A stretch of 64,000 nucleotides of DNA, taken from assembly GCF_000350225.1 (NCBI RefSeq), contig NW_005178653.1, forward strand, positions 288,172 to 352,171, written 5' to 3'. Origin of the DNA: Chondrus crispus (taxonomy: Eukaryota > Rhodophyta > Florideophyceae > Gigartinales > Gigartinaceae). The translations under genes were made by a program, and so were the position numbers. How positions within the stretch are numbered: the first letter of the stretch is position 1; every line of letters begins with the position of its first letter. Below, piece after piece: positions 9,848 to 22,394 of the stretch. The notes beneath the pieces were generated by a model that worked only from the letters and a program-made list of their open reading frames with translations, made no database searches and was not told the DNA's origin.

Positions 9848-11201
9848 CTACAGAACATTGCTTTGCAAGGCCCATGAAAGAGAGAGCGAGATTGCTGTAG
9901 TGTAATCACCCCCAACGACGAGGGGGGTGAGTACTGACAGTTCGGAAAGACCCCGATCGGCGGGAAGATAGAACCACGGCCCACCCACGGTACCGAGCAC
10001 GGGCTCGAGGTAGCGGTGGTAGAGCGGGATCGGGGAGGACGCGCGCACGCGCGAGCGGTTCTACGCCTCGACGCCCCGGAGCGGTACTGGGTGACGATTC
10101 AGTACCGACGGGCGGAGGCGGAGCCCGCTCGTGGGCGTGCTGCGCGCGTCCTCAACCCGCGCGCGGTGCTACTACTAGGTAAAACGGACGGAAGTACCTC
10201 AAAGTAAGCGGGCGGACCAAGGTGGAGGATCCTTGACAAGTCCGTGCTTGTCGTCCTCCACCGCCGGCGGTCCGCTCATATTTAATGTACATTGTAGTCT
10301 ATCATAACTCTACAGTAGTGCCGGTCTACCGACACTGTAACGCTGTCAGCCGGCGGGGCTGACAGTCCACCTGTAGTACGCGTCCCGTACACGTGGATGA
10401 CACGTGTGTGCGCGCATGGCTGTAAGGCTCGTTGCCTTACTGTCCTTGATCCAATCCTAATCTAATTTCCGTTTGGGGTTATACCACAATTGCAATCGGG
10501 ATGTTTGTGTTTTCGAAGGATGCCGATTCCAAAGAGGCTTCATGGAAGATGTCGCTACACTCTTGATCATATGCTGTTGACGAGATCCTTGGCCAAATGG
10601 AGCTGAAACGGCGAAGCAAGGGGGCTTCGAAGAGGTTTTCGGCGATTGCGCGACGGTTGGATCGGATGTGCCACAATGTCCAAGACAAAGATCTAAGCAG
10701 CGCAAGATGGCATGACCCGTACGAGCCGAACAAAGGGTGCAGTTTTTGTTCGTCGTATGAATGCATTTCGCACTTGAAGCATAAGCGGCTGATTTTGTTT
10801 CGAAGCTTGCATGCGCCAACAACATGATCAGGGGAGAGGCATCGGTAGCATGCTTTTCTTATGAACTTACACGTGCTTTGGTCGTGGTCTGTATATGTCC
10901 TGGAAGAGGCCTGGCACGTCAAGCACTGTTTGGTTCCCAAGTCGATCAGGTGACGAATCAAGTTCAACGTTTCGTCGGTGTCAATTGTGTGATCGAGTTG
11001 AAAGGGCAATGAGGTGGGTGGCGGTAGTTTGGAAGATGGTATGGTAGGAGTTGGTGAATGGCGCGTAACAAGAGGCTTGCGTGCTTGTGCTTGAGGATGT
11101 TGACGAGATGAAGACTTGAAAAGCTTGAGACCGCTGCTGGTTGAAGGGGTTGGTGCGGAGGCCGATCCCTTGAGCGGTAGAAGTGCTCTAAGTATATTAC
11201 G
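9848..11201 (-). pseudogene. Zinc-cluster 3' end of RecQ-locus gene, split by solo LTR, unit 1
   Basis: The minus-strand frame is open from 11201 to 10489 and resumes on the far side of the solo LTR at 9895-9848, in frame. Its product matches the C-terminal part of the RecQ/recombinase locus. Shared blocks include a Ser/Pro-rich lead into SLPF, CLTCQASSRT versus CLLCHASPRR, CYRCLSPDHVVGAC versus CYACFSTTHFVPSC, HPLFGSYGSC versus HPTFGQYGRC and IAENLF in both. After the LTR, LSLSWALQSNVL matches LPLAWAIHQGLL. It has paired-Cys/His clusters likely to bind zinc. No helicase or recombinase domain is present in the unit, so it is a fragment. The open frame across five copies may only reflect recent amplification. 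Confidence 0.85.
9896..10488 (-). repeat. Solo LTR of a gypsy-1-related element, unit 1 (593 bp)
   Basis: The LTR runs from TGTAGTGTAATCACCCCC to GGGGTTATACCACA and is flanked on both sides by ATTGC (9891-9895 and 10489-10493), a 5-bp target-site duplication. It resembles the gypsy-1 LTR but is shorter. Strand is by analogy with gypsy-1. It interrupts the zinc-cluster coding remnant. Confidence 0.93.
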
Positions 11202-11757
11202 TCATGAAAGTGTGCCCTGCAGAAGCGTTCTTGGCCGTCAGAATAACAGAACGGTTCTGACACAAAACGCTTCTGCAAGTACCAAATTCGATGTATGTGC
11301 GAAAACAGAACCGCCAGTGGAACATGCCCCCCATGGCCCCGCCACGCTCGATTTCTCGTTTCCAAATATTCCCGTCTGCAGAACCGCTTTTCGCACATTA
11401 TCACGGCGACCCCCCCATGCGCCCTCTCTGACGCACCCATCCACTCCCCGCACATACAACAAATTTACAATAATGACAAAATTATTTTTTGATTTTTTGG
11501 CACCCCCCAACGCAGGCGCACGAGCAATATTTTTAATTTCAATTTTCTAATCCTTCTGTTCAACTGACCAACCCTTCTGTTCCAACCCGCTATACGCTTC
11601 TGTTTTCACACCTTTTCATTACTACGTACTTACCCATGCGCCCTCATTCAATAGTGCATCCCCTTCCCTTTTGCACGCCATTTCATCAGTCAAATACTAC
11701 CATCAAACTAATACCGCCGCAGTTGCCCCAATACACCTCATTTTAAAATATGCCTCC
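11202..11757. other. Unit spacer with inverted repeats, unit 1
   Basis: No convincing gene is seen. Near 11217-11277 there is an inverted repeat, GCAGAAGCGTT against AACGCTTCTGC, enclosing a second one, GTCAGAA against TTCTGAC. AT-rich pyrimidine-biased sequence follows. Equivalent stretches occur in all five units. Confidence 0.5.
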
Positions 11758-11960
11758 CTCGAAAACCCATTCTGCAGAGCACCCCTCAATACACAACCGC
11801 ACGGCACGATTTCCCTTCTGTCTGGCAACATTCCTCGAAAAACCGTTCTGCAGGTCACCATTTCCCTCCTGTCTGGCAAAATTCTTCGAAAAACCGTTCT
11901 GCAGGTCACCATTTCCCTCCTGTCCGGCAAAAGTTCTCTAAAGCCCGTTTTGCAGGGCAC
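11758..11960. repeat. 51-bp tandem repeat, about three copies per unit
   Basis: Blocks of 51 bp containing CCGTTCTGCAGGTCACC and TTTCCCTCCTGTCTGGCAAA repeat about three times. Because 51 is a multiple of three, the repeat stays open in frame on both strands and gives a spurious 100-aa ORF. Copies in other units lie at about 15387-15589, 19169-19371, 22951-23153 and 27097-27299. Confidence 0.85.
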
Positions 11961-11965
11961 CCCCT

Positions 11966-12345
11966 ATGACTAGTACTTCCGTCAGTTCCGGGATTCCAGT
12001 ACGTTTTGGGCATGTGTCAGTGCAGGTACGTAATGACAAAATACGGTTGGTACTGGCTGCATTGAACGAATATGCGTTTTTGGTACTGACTACGGAGCAT
12101 GCCCCAAAACGTATCGGAATGGCCGGTTTTATCCCCTCGCAATTTCCGGTTGAACGATACGGTTTGGGCCGATTTACACGGCGGCACCCCTATACGCACT
12201 GGATTTGCGACATTGCTGTGGGCAATTTCTCACCAAAATTTTGCCGACGGCAGAGCGCAGCCAATAATTTGTCAGTGCGCAAAATTTAATTTCTGCCATG
12301 TCCCACTAGAGGCGCATGAGCAGTATTTTCAACTTCAATTTTATT
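11966..12345. repeat. Conserved non-coding block A, unit 1
   Basis: This block is clearly similar to 56975-57375 beside the RecQ locus. Shared stretches include GATTTACACGGCGGCACC, GTCAGTGCGCAAAAT and AGAGGCGCATGA. Both versions carry repeated ACGTTTT or AAAACGTATCG motifs in both orientations. Other copies begin at about 15595, 19377, 23159 and 27305. It may be a regulatory or replication-related end region of the element family; that is inference. Confidence 0.75.
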
Positions 12346-12562
12346 ACGTACTTGTAACGGAGCATGTGCAATACGTCAGAGGCCTCATACGTATGGGAAT
12401 CGCTGGTGTACATACTACATCCAAGTTTAAAGCAAGCAAATGAATACGGCGTACATGATCGTGGGACATCTGCGCTCTAGCTATTTTTAGGCCTAGGGTG
12501 AATATGACACGAAAACCGACTGCCAACCAATTTCCGGGGAGGTGTTTTAGACCCATGCCGGG

Positions 12563-13112
12563 ACGTTTGCGAGGGTGCTGTACCGGTACGTTTTGGAGGG
12601 GTGCTGCACAGGTACGTTTTCGACGTGTGCTGTACAGGTACGTTTCGAGTGATGCTGTCCGGGTACGTTTTCGAGAGGTGTTGCACAAGTACGTTTTCGA
12701 GGGGTGCTGTACCGGTACGTTTTCGGGGGGTGCTGCACAGGTACACGATTTCGAGGGGTGCTGTACAGGTACGTTTTAGAGAGGTGCCCCCCCTCCCACT
12801 ACGTTTCGAGGGGTGCTGCACCGGTACGTTTTCGAGGGGTGCTGTACCGGTACATTTTCGGGGGGTGCTGCACAGGTACACGATTTCGAGGGGTGCTGTA
12901 CAGGACCGTTTTCGAGAGGTGCTGCACAGGTACGTTTTTGGAGGGGTGCTGTGCCGGTACGTTTTTGAGGGGTGCTGTACAGGTACGCTTCCGAGAGGCG
13001 CTGTACCGGTACGTTTTCGAGGGGTGCCGCACAGGTCGGTTTTCGAGGATGCTGCCCAGGTATGTTCTCGAGACGTACCGTACGGGTACGTTTTCATGGG
13101 TGCTCTACTGGT
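12563..13112. repeat. 26-bp minisatellite, unit 2 (550 bp)
   Basis: The same 26-bp repeat as in unit 1, complete at both ends. It starts after CATGCCGGG and ends at the boundary with GAAGTGAAA. Confidence 0.95.
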
Positions 13113-13476
13113 AGAAGTGAAATTTGGGAGGAGATAGTTGTCTGATGGAACGGTAGGATTTTGCGTACATGATTGATGGGATGATTTTCTTTCGTTATTT
13201 GCTTGCAGAGCAGAGATTGGTTCAAAATCTCATCACATAAGATAACGGTGATATCATGGGGATATTGCTCGCGCGACTATGCCTTTGGGCGAGTGTGGCA
13301 GGGTGTCAAGAACGATTGCATTTCATACTTCGTAAATGGGATGCGAGAGGATCTATAGGATTTACAAAATGATAAGCCGTAGAGCCGGGAATTGAAAGAC
13401 CCTATGTAGTTTGTGCAAGTATAAACGGAAAGGTTACAGTAAATTATGTAGCGATCATGACCTGGTGGTTACTGCA

Positions 13477-14830
13477 CTACAGAACATTGCTTTGCAAGGC
13501 CCATGAAAGAGAGAGCGAGATTGCTGTAGTGTAATCACCCCCAGCGACGAGGGGGGTGAGTACTGACAGTTCGGAAAGACCCCGATCGGCGGGAAGATAG
13601 AACCACGGCCCACCCACGGTACCGAGCACGGGCTCGAGGTAGCGGTGGTAGAGCGGGATCGGGGAGGACGCGCGCACGCGCGAGCGGTTCTACGCCTCGA
13701 CGCCCCGGAGCGGTACTGGGTGACGATTCAGTACCGACGGGCGGAGGCGGAGCCCGCTCGTGGGCGTGCTGCGCGCGTCCTCAACCCGCGCGCGGTGCTA
13801 CTACTAGGTAAAACGGACGGAAGTACCTCAAAGTAAGCGGGCGGACCAAGGTGGAGGATCCTTGACAAGTCCGTGCTTGTCGTCCTCCACCGCCGGCGGT
13901 CCGCTCATATTTAATGTACATTGTAGTCTATCATAACTCTACAGTAGTGCCGGTCTACCGACACTGTAACGCTGTCAGCCGGCGGGGCTGACAGTCCACC
14001 TGTAGTACGCGTCCCGTACACGTGGATGACACGTGTGTACGCGCATGGCTGTAAGGCTCGTTGCCTTACTGTCCTTGATCCAATCCTAATCTAATTTCCG
14101 TTTGGGGTTATACCACAATTGCAATCGGGATGTTTGTGTTTTCGAACGATGCCGATTCCAAAGAGGCTTCATGGAAGATGTCGCTACACTCTTGATCATA
14201 TGCTGTTGACGAGAGCCTTGGCCAAATGGAGCTGAAACGGCGAAGCAAGGGGGCTTTGAAGAGGTTTTCGGCGATTGCGCGACGGTTGGATCGGATGTGC
14301 CACAATGTCCAAGACAAAGATCTAAGCAGCGCAAGATGGCATGACCCGTACGAGCCGAACAAAGGGTGCAGTTTTTGTTCGTCGTATGAATGCATTTCGC
14401 ACTTGAAGCATAAGCGGCTGATTTTGTTTCGAAGCTTGCATGCGCCAACAACATGATCAGGGGAGAGGCATCGGTAGCATGCTTTTCTTATGAACTTACA
14501 CGTGCTTTGGTCGTGGTCTGTATATGTCCTGGAAGAGGCCTGGCACGTCAAGCACTGTTTGGTTCCCAAGTCGATCAGGTGACGAATCAAGTTCAACGTT
14601 TCGTCGGTGTCAATTGTGTGATCGAGTTGAAAGGGCAATGAGGTGGGTGGCGGTAGTTTGGAAGATGGTATGGTAGGAGTTGGTGAATGGCGCGTAACAA
14701 GAGGCTTGCGTGCTTGTGCTTAAGGATGTTGACGAGATGAAGACTTGAAAAGCTTGAGACCGCTGCTGGTTGAAGGGGTTGGTGCGGAGGCCGATCCCTT
14801 GAGCGGTAGAAGTGCTCTAAGTATATTACG
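13477..14830 (-). pseudogene. Zinc-cluster coding remnant split by solo LTR, unit 2
   Basis: Same structure as unit 1. The frame is open on both sides of the LTR. It differs from unit 1 by a few substitutions, for example GAACGATGCC instead of GAAGGATGCC near 14145. Confidence 0.85.
13525..14117 (-). repeat. Solo LTR, unit 2
   Basis: 593 bp, flanked by ATTGC on both sides, at the same position in the coding remnant as in unit 1. Confidence 0.92.
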
Positions 14831-16191
14831 TCATGAAAGTGTGCCCTGCAGAAGCGTTCTTGACCGTCAGAATAACAGAACGGTTCTGACACAAAACGCT
14901 TCTGCAAGTACCAAATTCGATGTATGTGCGAAAACAGAACCGCCAGTGGAACATGCCCCCCATGGCCCCGCCACGCTCGATTTCTCGTTTCCAAATATTC
15001 CCGTCCGCAGAACCGTTTTTCGCACATTATCACCTCGACCCCCCCATGCGCCCTCTCTGACGCACCCATCCACTCCCCGCACATACAACCAATTCACAAT
15101 AATGACAAACTTATTTTTTGATTTTTTGGCACCCCCCAACGCAGGCGCACGAGCAATATTTTTAATTTCAATTTTCTAATCCTTCTGTTCAACTGACCAA
15201 CCCTTCTGTTCCAACCCGCTATACGCTTCTGTTTTCACACCTTTTCATTACTACGTACTTACCCATGCGCCCTCATTCAATAGGGCATCCCCTTCCCTTT
15301 TGCACGCCATTTCATCAGTCAAATACTACCATCAAACTAATACCGCCGCAGTTGCCCCAATACACCTCATTTTAAAATATGCCTCCCTCGAAAACCCATT
15401 CTGCAGAGCACCCCTCAATACACAACCGCACGGCACGATTTCCCTTCTGTCTGGCAACATTCCTCGAAAAACCGTTCTGCAGGTCACCATTTCCCTCCTG
15501 TCTGGCAAAATTCTTCGAAAAACCGTTCTGCAGGTCACCATTTCCCTCCTGTCCGGCAAAAGTTCTCTAAAGCCCGTTTTGCAGGGCACCCCCTATGACT
15601 AGTACTTCCGTCAGTTCCGGGATTCCAGTACGTTTTGGGCATGTGTCAGTGCAGGTACGTAATGACAAAATACGGTTGGTACTGGCTGCATTGAACGAAT
15701 ATGCGTTTTTGGTACTGACTACGGAGCATGCCCCAAAACGTATCGGAATGGCCGGTTTTATCCCCTCGCAATTTCCGGTTGAACGATACGGTTTGGGCCG
15801 ATTTACACGGCGGCACCCCTATACGCACTGGATTTGCGACATTGCTGTGGGCAATTTCTCACCAAAATTTTGCCGACGGCAGAGCGCAGCCAATAATTTG
15901 TCAGTGCGCAAAATTTAATTTCTGCCATGTCCCATTAGAGGCGCATGAGCAGTATTTTCAACTTCAATTTTATTACGTACTTGTAACGGAGCATGTGCAA
16001 TACGTCAGAGGCCTCATACGTATGGGAATCGCTGGTGTACATACTACATCCAAGTTTAAAGCAAGCAAATGAATACGGCGTACATGATCGTGGGACATCT
16101 GCGCTCTAGCTATTTTTAGGCCTAGGGTGAATATGACACGAAAACCGACTGCCAACCAATTTCCGGGGAGCTGTTTCAGACCCATGCCGGG

Positions 16192-16894
16192 ACGTTTTCG
16201 AGGGTGCTGTACCGGTACGTTTTGGAGGGGTGCTGCACAGGTACGTTTTCGACGTGTGCTGAACAGGTACGTTTCGAGTGATGCTGTCCGGGTACGTTTT
16301 CGAGAGGTGCTGCACAAGTACGTTTTCGAGGGGTGCTGTACCGGTACGTTTTCGGGGGGTGCTGCACAGGTACACGATTTCGAGGGGTGCTGTACAGGTA
16401 CGTTTTCGAGAGGTGCTGCACAGGTACGTTTTCGAGGGGTGCCGCACAGGTCCGTGTTCGAAGATGCTGCACGGCGTTTTCGAGAGGTGCTGCACAGGTA
16501 CATTTTCCAGGGGTGCTGTGTCGGTACGTTTTCGAGGTGTACTGTACAGGTACGTTTTAGAGAGGTGCCCCCCTCCCGCTACGTTTTCGAGGGGTGCTGC
16601 ACCGGTACGTTTTAGAGAGGTGCCCCCCTCCCGCTACGTTTTCAAGGGGTGCTGCATCGGTACGTTTTCGAGGGGTGCTGTACCGGTACGTTTTCGAGAG
16701 GTGCTGCACAGGTACGTTTTTGGAGGTGGGCTGTGCCGGTACGTTTTTGAGGGGTGCTGTACAGGTACGCTTTCGAGAGGCGCTGTACCGGTACGTTTTC
16801 GAGGGGTGCCGCACAGGTCGGTTTTCGAGGATGCTGCACAGGTATGTTCTCGAGGCGTACCGTACGGGTACGTTTTCATGGGTGCTCTACTGGT
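16192..16894. repeat. 26-bp minisatellite, unit 3 (703 bp)
   Basis: Same repeat family with extra copies relative to unit 2 (153 bp longer). Some copies carry the variant GAGGTGCCCCCCTCCCGC. Confidence 0.95.
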
Positions 16895-17258
16895 AGAAGT
16901 GAAACGTGGGAGGAGATAGTTGTCTGATGGAACGGTAGGATTTAGCGTACATGATTGATGGGATGATTTTCTTTCGTTATTTGCTTGCAGAGCAGAGATT
17001 GGTTCAAAATCTCATCACATAAGATAACGGTGATATCATGGGGATATTGCTCGCGCGACTATGCCTTTGGGCGAGTGTCGCAGGGTGTCAAGAACGATTG
17101 CATTTCATACTTCGTAAATGGGATGCGAGAGGATCTATAGGATTTACAAAATGATAAGCCGTAGAGCCGGGAATTGAAAGACCCTATGTAGTTTGTGCAA
17201 GTATAAACGGAAAGGTTACAGTAAATTATGTAGCGATCATGACCTGGTGGTTACTGCA

Positions 17259-18612
17259 CTACAGAACATTGCTTTGCAAGGCCCATGAAAGAGAGAGCGA
17301 GATTGCTGTAGTGTAATCACCCCCAACGACGAGGGGGGTGAGTACTGACAGTTCGGAAAGACCCCGATCGGCGGGAAGATAGAACCACGGCCCACCCACG
17401 GTACCGAGCACGGGCTCGAGGTAGCGGTGGTAGAGCGGGATCGGGGAGGACGCGCGCACGCGCGAGCGGTTCTACGCCTCGACGCCCTGGAGCGGTACTG
17501 GGTGACGATTCAGTACCGACGGGCGGAGGCGGAGCCCGCTCGTGGGCGTGCTGCGCGCGTCCTCAACCCGCGCGCGGTGCTACTACTAGGTAAAACGGAC
17601 GGAAGTACCTCAAAGTAAGCGGGCGGACCAAGGTGGAGGATCCTTGACAAGTCGGTGCTTGTCGTCCTCCACCGCCGGCGGTCCGCTCATATTTAATGTA
17701 CATTGTAGTCTATCATAACTCTACAGTAGTGCCGGTCTACCGACACTGTAACGCTGTCAGCCGGCGGGGCTGACAGTCCACCTGTAGTACGCGTCCCGTA
17801 CACGTGGATGACACGTGTGTACGCGCATGGCTGTAAGGCTCGTTGCCTTACTGTCCTTGATCCAATCCTAATCTAATTTCCGTTTGGGGTTATACCACAA
17901 TTGCAATCGGGATGTTTGTGTTTTCGAAGGATGCCGATTCCAAAGAGGCTTCATGGAAGATGTCGCTACACTCTTGATCATATGCTGTTGACGAGATCCT
18001 TGGCCAAATGGAGCTGAAACGGCGAAGCAAGGGGGCTTCGAAGAGGTTTTCGGCGATTGCGCGACGGTTGGATCGGATGTGCCACAATGTCCAAGACAAA
18101 GATCTAAGCAGCGCAAGATCGCATGACCCGTACGAGCCGAACAAAGGGTGCAGTTTTTGTTCGTCGTATGAATGCATTTCGCACTTGAAGCATAAGCGGC
18201 TGATTTTGTTTCGAAGCTTGCATGCGCCAACAACATGATCAGGGGAGAGGCATCGGTAGCATGCTTTTCTTATGAACTTACACGTGCTTTGGTCGTGGTC
18301 TGTATATGTCCTGGAAGAGGCCTGGCACGTCAAGCACTGTTTGGTTCCCAAGTCGATCAGGTGACGAATCAAGTTCAACGTTTCGTCGGTGTCAATTGTG
18401 TGATCGAGTTGAAAGGGCAATGAGGTGGGTGGCGGTAGTTTGGAAGATGGTATGGTAGGAGTTGGTGAATGGCGCGTAACAAGAGGCTTGCGTGCTTGTG
18501 CTTGAGGATGTTGACGAGATGAAGACTTGAAAAGCTTGAGACCGCTGCTGGTTGAAGGGGTTGGTGCGGAGGCCGATCCCTTGAGCGGTAGAAGTGCTCT
18601 AAGTATATTACG
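17259..18612 (-). pseudogene. Zinc-cluster coding remnant split by solo LTR, unit 3
   Basis: Same structure as unit 1, with unit-1-type bases at several diagnostic sites (GAAGGATGCC, GAGATCCTTGG). Confidence 0.85.
17307..17899 (-). repeat. Solo LTR, unit 3
   Basis: 593 bp, flanked by ATTGC on both sides, at the same position as in the other units. Confidence 0.92.
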
Positions 18613-19973
18613 TCATGAAAGTGTGCCCTGCAGAAGCGTTCTTGGCCGTCAGAATAACAGAACGGTTCTGACACAAAACGCTTCTGCAAGTACCAAATTC
18701 GATGTATGTGCGAAAACAGAACCGCCAGTGGAACATGCCCCCCATGGCCCCGCCACGCTCGATTTCTCGTTTCCAAATATTCCCGTCTGCAGAACCGTTT
18801 TTCGCACATTATCACGTCGACCCCCCCATGCGCCCTCTCTGACGCACCCATCCACTCCCCGCACATACAACCAATTCACAATAATGACAAACTTATTTTT
18901 TGATTTTTTGGCACCCCCCAACGCAGGCGCACGAGCAATATTTTTAATTTCAATTTTCTAATCCTTCTGTTCAACTGACCAACCCTTCTGTTCCAACCCG
19001 CTATACGCTTCTGTTTTCACACCTTTTCATTACTACGTACTTACCCATGCGCCCTCATTCAATAGGGCATCCCCTTCCCTTTTGCACGCCATTTCATCAG
19101 TCAAATACTACCATCAAACTAATACCGCCGCAGTTGCCCCAATACACCTCATTTTAAAATATGCCTCCCTCGAAAACCCATTCTGCAGAGCACCCCTCAA
19201 TACACAACCGCACGGCACGATTTCCCTTCTGTCTGGCAAAATTCCTCGAAAAACCGTTCTGCAGGTCACGATTTCCCTCCTGTCTGCCGAAATTCTTCGA
19301 AAAACCGTTTTGCAGGTCACGATTTCCCTCCTGTCCGGCAAAAATTCTCTAAAGCCCGTTTTGCAGGGCACCCCCTATGACTAGTACTTCCGACAGTTCC
19401 GGGATTCCAGTACGTTTTGGGCATGTGTCAGTGCAGGTACGTAATGACAAAATACGGTTGGTACTGGCTGCATTGAACGAATATGCGTTTTTGGTACTGA
19501 CTACGGAGCATGCCCCAAAACGTATCGGAATGGCCGGTTTTATCCCCTCGCAATTTCCGGTTGAACGATACGGTTTGGGCCGATTTACACGGCGGCACCC
19601 CTATACGCGCTGGATTTGCGACACTGCTGTGGGCAATTTCTCACCAAAATTTTGCCGACGGCAGAGCGCAGCCAATAATTTGTCAGTGCGCAAAATTTAA
19701 TTTCTGCCGTGTCCCATTAGAGGCGCATGAGCAGTATTTTCAACTTCAATTTTATTACGTACTTGTAACGGAGCATGTGCAATACGTCAGAGGCCTCATA
19801 CGTATGGGAATCGCTGGTGTACATACTACATCCAAGTTTAAAGCAAGCAAATGAATACGGCGTACATGATCGTGGGACATCTGCGCTCTAGCTATTTTTA
19901 GGCCTAGGGTGAATATGACACGAAAACCGACTGCCAACCAATTTCCGGGGAGCTGTTTCAGACCCATGCCGGG

Positions 19974-20676
19974 ACGTTTTCGAGGGTGCTGTACCGGTAC
20001 GTTTTGGAGGGGTGCTGCACAGGTACGTTTTCGACGTGTGCTGAACAGGTACGTTTCGAGTGATGCTGTCCGGGTACGTTTTCGAGAGGTGCTGCACAAG
20101 TACGTTTTCGAGGGGTGCTGTACCGGTACGTTTTCGGGGGGTGCTGCACAGGTACACGATTTCGAGGGGTGCTGTACAGGTACGTTTTCGAGAGGTGCTG
20201 CACAGGTACGTTTTCGAGGGGTGCCGCACAGGTCCGTGTTCGAAGATGCTGCACGGCGTTTTCGAGAGGTGCTGCACAGGTACATTTTCCAGGGGTGCTG
20301 TGTCGGTACGTTTTCGAGGTGTACTGTACAGGTACGTTTTAGAGAGGTGCCCCCCTCCCGCTACGTTTTCGAGGGGTGCTGCACCGGTACGTTTTAGAGA
20401 GGTGCCCCCCTCCCGCTACGTTTTCAAGGGGTGCTGCACCGGTACGTTTTCGAGGGGTGCTGTACCGGTACGTTTTCGAGAGGTGCTGCACAGGTACGTT
20501 TTTGGAGGTGGGCTGTGCCGGTACGTTTTTGAGGGGTGCTGTACAGGTACGCTTTCGAGAGGCGCTGTACCGGTACGTTTTCGAGGGGTGCCGCACAGGT
20601 CGGTTTTCGAGGATGCTGCACAGGTATGTTCTCGAGGCGTACCGTACGGGTACGTTTTCATGGGTGCTGTACTGGT
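19974..20676. repeat. 26-bp minisatellite, unit 4 (703 bp)
   Basis: Almost identical to the unit 3 minisatellite and of the same length. Confidence 0.95.
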
Positions 20677-21040
20677 AGAAGTGAAACGTGGGAGGAGATA
20701 GTTGTCTGATGGAACGGTAGGATTTTGCGTACATGATTGATGGGATGATTTTCTTTCGTTATTTGCTTGCAGAGCAGAGATTGGTTCAAAATCTCATCAC
20801 ATAAGATAACGGTGATATCATGGGGATATTGCTCGCGCGACTATGCCTTTGGGCGAGTGTCGCAGGGTGTCAAGAACGATTGCATTTCATACTTCGTAAA
20901 TGGGATGCGAGAGGATCTATAGGATTTACAAAATGATAAGCCGTAGAGCCGGGAATTGAAAGACCCTATGTAGTTTGTGCAAGTATAAACGGAAAGGTTA
21001 CAGTAAATTATGTAGCGATCATGACCTGGTGGTTACTGCA

Positions 21041-22394
21041 CTACAGAACATTGCTTTGCAAGGCCCATGAAAGAGAGAGCGAGATTGCTGTAGTGTAATC
21101 ACCCCCAACGACGAGGGGGGTGAGTACTGACAGTTCGGAAAGACCCCGATCGGCGGGAAGATAGAACCACGGCCCACCCACGGTACCGAGCACGGGCTCG
21201 AGGTAGCGGTGGTAGAGCGGGATCGGGGAGGACGCGCGCACGCGCGAGCGGTTCTACGCCTCGACGCCCCGGAGCGGTACTGGGTGACGATTCAGTACCG
21301 ACGGGCGGAGGCGGAGCCCGCTCGTGGGCGTGCTGCGCGCGTCCTCAACCCGCGCGCGGTGCTACTACTAGGTAAAACGGACGGAAGTACCTCAAAGTAA
21401 GCGGGCGGACCAAGGTGGAGGATCCTTGACAAGTCGGTGCTTGTCGTCCTCCACCGCCGGCGGTCCGCTCATATTTAATGTACATTGTAGTCTATCATAA
21501 CTCTACAGTAGTGCCGGTCTACCGACACTGTAACGCTGTCAGCCGGCGGGGCTGACAGTCCACCTGTAGTACGCGTCCCGTACACGTGGATGACACGTGT
21601 GTACGCGCATGGCTGTAAGGCTCGTTGCCTTACTGTCCTTGATCCAATCCTAATCTAATTTCCGTTTGGGGTTATACCACAATTGCAATCGGGATGTTTG
21701 TGTTTTCGAACGATGCCGATTCCAAAGAGGCTTCATGGAAGATGTCGCTACACTCTTGATCATATGCTGTTGACGAGAGCCTTGGCCAAATGGAGCTGAA
21801 ACGGCGAAGCAAGGGGGCTTTGAAGAGGTTTTCGGCGATTGCGCGACGGTTGGATCGGATGTGCCACAATGTCCAAGACAAAGATCTAAGCAGCGCAAGA
21901 TCGCATGACCCGTACGAGCCGAACAAAGGGTGCAGTTTTTGTTCGTCGTATGAATGCATTTCGCACTTGAAGCATAAGCGGCTGATTTTGTTTCGAAGCT
22001 TGCATGCGCCAACAACATGATCAGGGGAGAGGCATCGGTAGCATGCTTTTCTTATGAACTTACACGTGCTTTGGTCGTGGTCTGTATATGTCCTGGAAGA
22101 GGCCTGGCACGTCAAGCACTGTTTGGTTCCCAAGTCGATCAGGTGACGAATCAAGTTCAACGTTTCGTCGGTGTCAATTGTGTGATCGAGTTGAAAGGGC
22201 AATGAGGTGGGTGGCGGTAGTTTGGAAGATGGTATGGTAGGAGTTGGTGAATGGCGCGTAACAAGAGGCTTGCGTGCTTGTGCTTGAGGATGTTGACGAG
22301 ATGAAGACTTGAAAAGCTTGAGACCGCTGCTGGTTGAAGGGGTTGGTGCGGAGGCCGATCCCTTGAGCGGTAGAAGTGCTCTAAGTATATTACG
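21041..22394 (-). pseudogene. Zinc-cluster coding remnant split by solo LTR, unit 4
   Basis: Same structure, with unit-2-type bases at several diagnostic sites (GAACGATGCC, GAGAGCCTTGG, GCTTTGAAG). Confidence 0.85.
21089..21681 (-). repeat. Solo LTR, unit 4
   Basis: 593 bp, flanked by ATTGC on both sides, at the same position as in the other units. Confidence 0.92.

Noticed and set aside
10964-11455. 163-aa minus-strand ORF in each unit
   Set aside because: It overlaps the zinc-cluster frame and the inverted-repeat spacer in another frame; the frame matching the RecQ locus is the other one.
11671-11973. 100-aa ORF repeated in every unit
   Set aside because: It is carried by a 51-bp repeat that is open in frame on both strands by construction; no start context or homology supports it.
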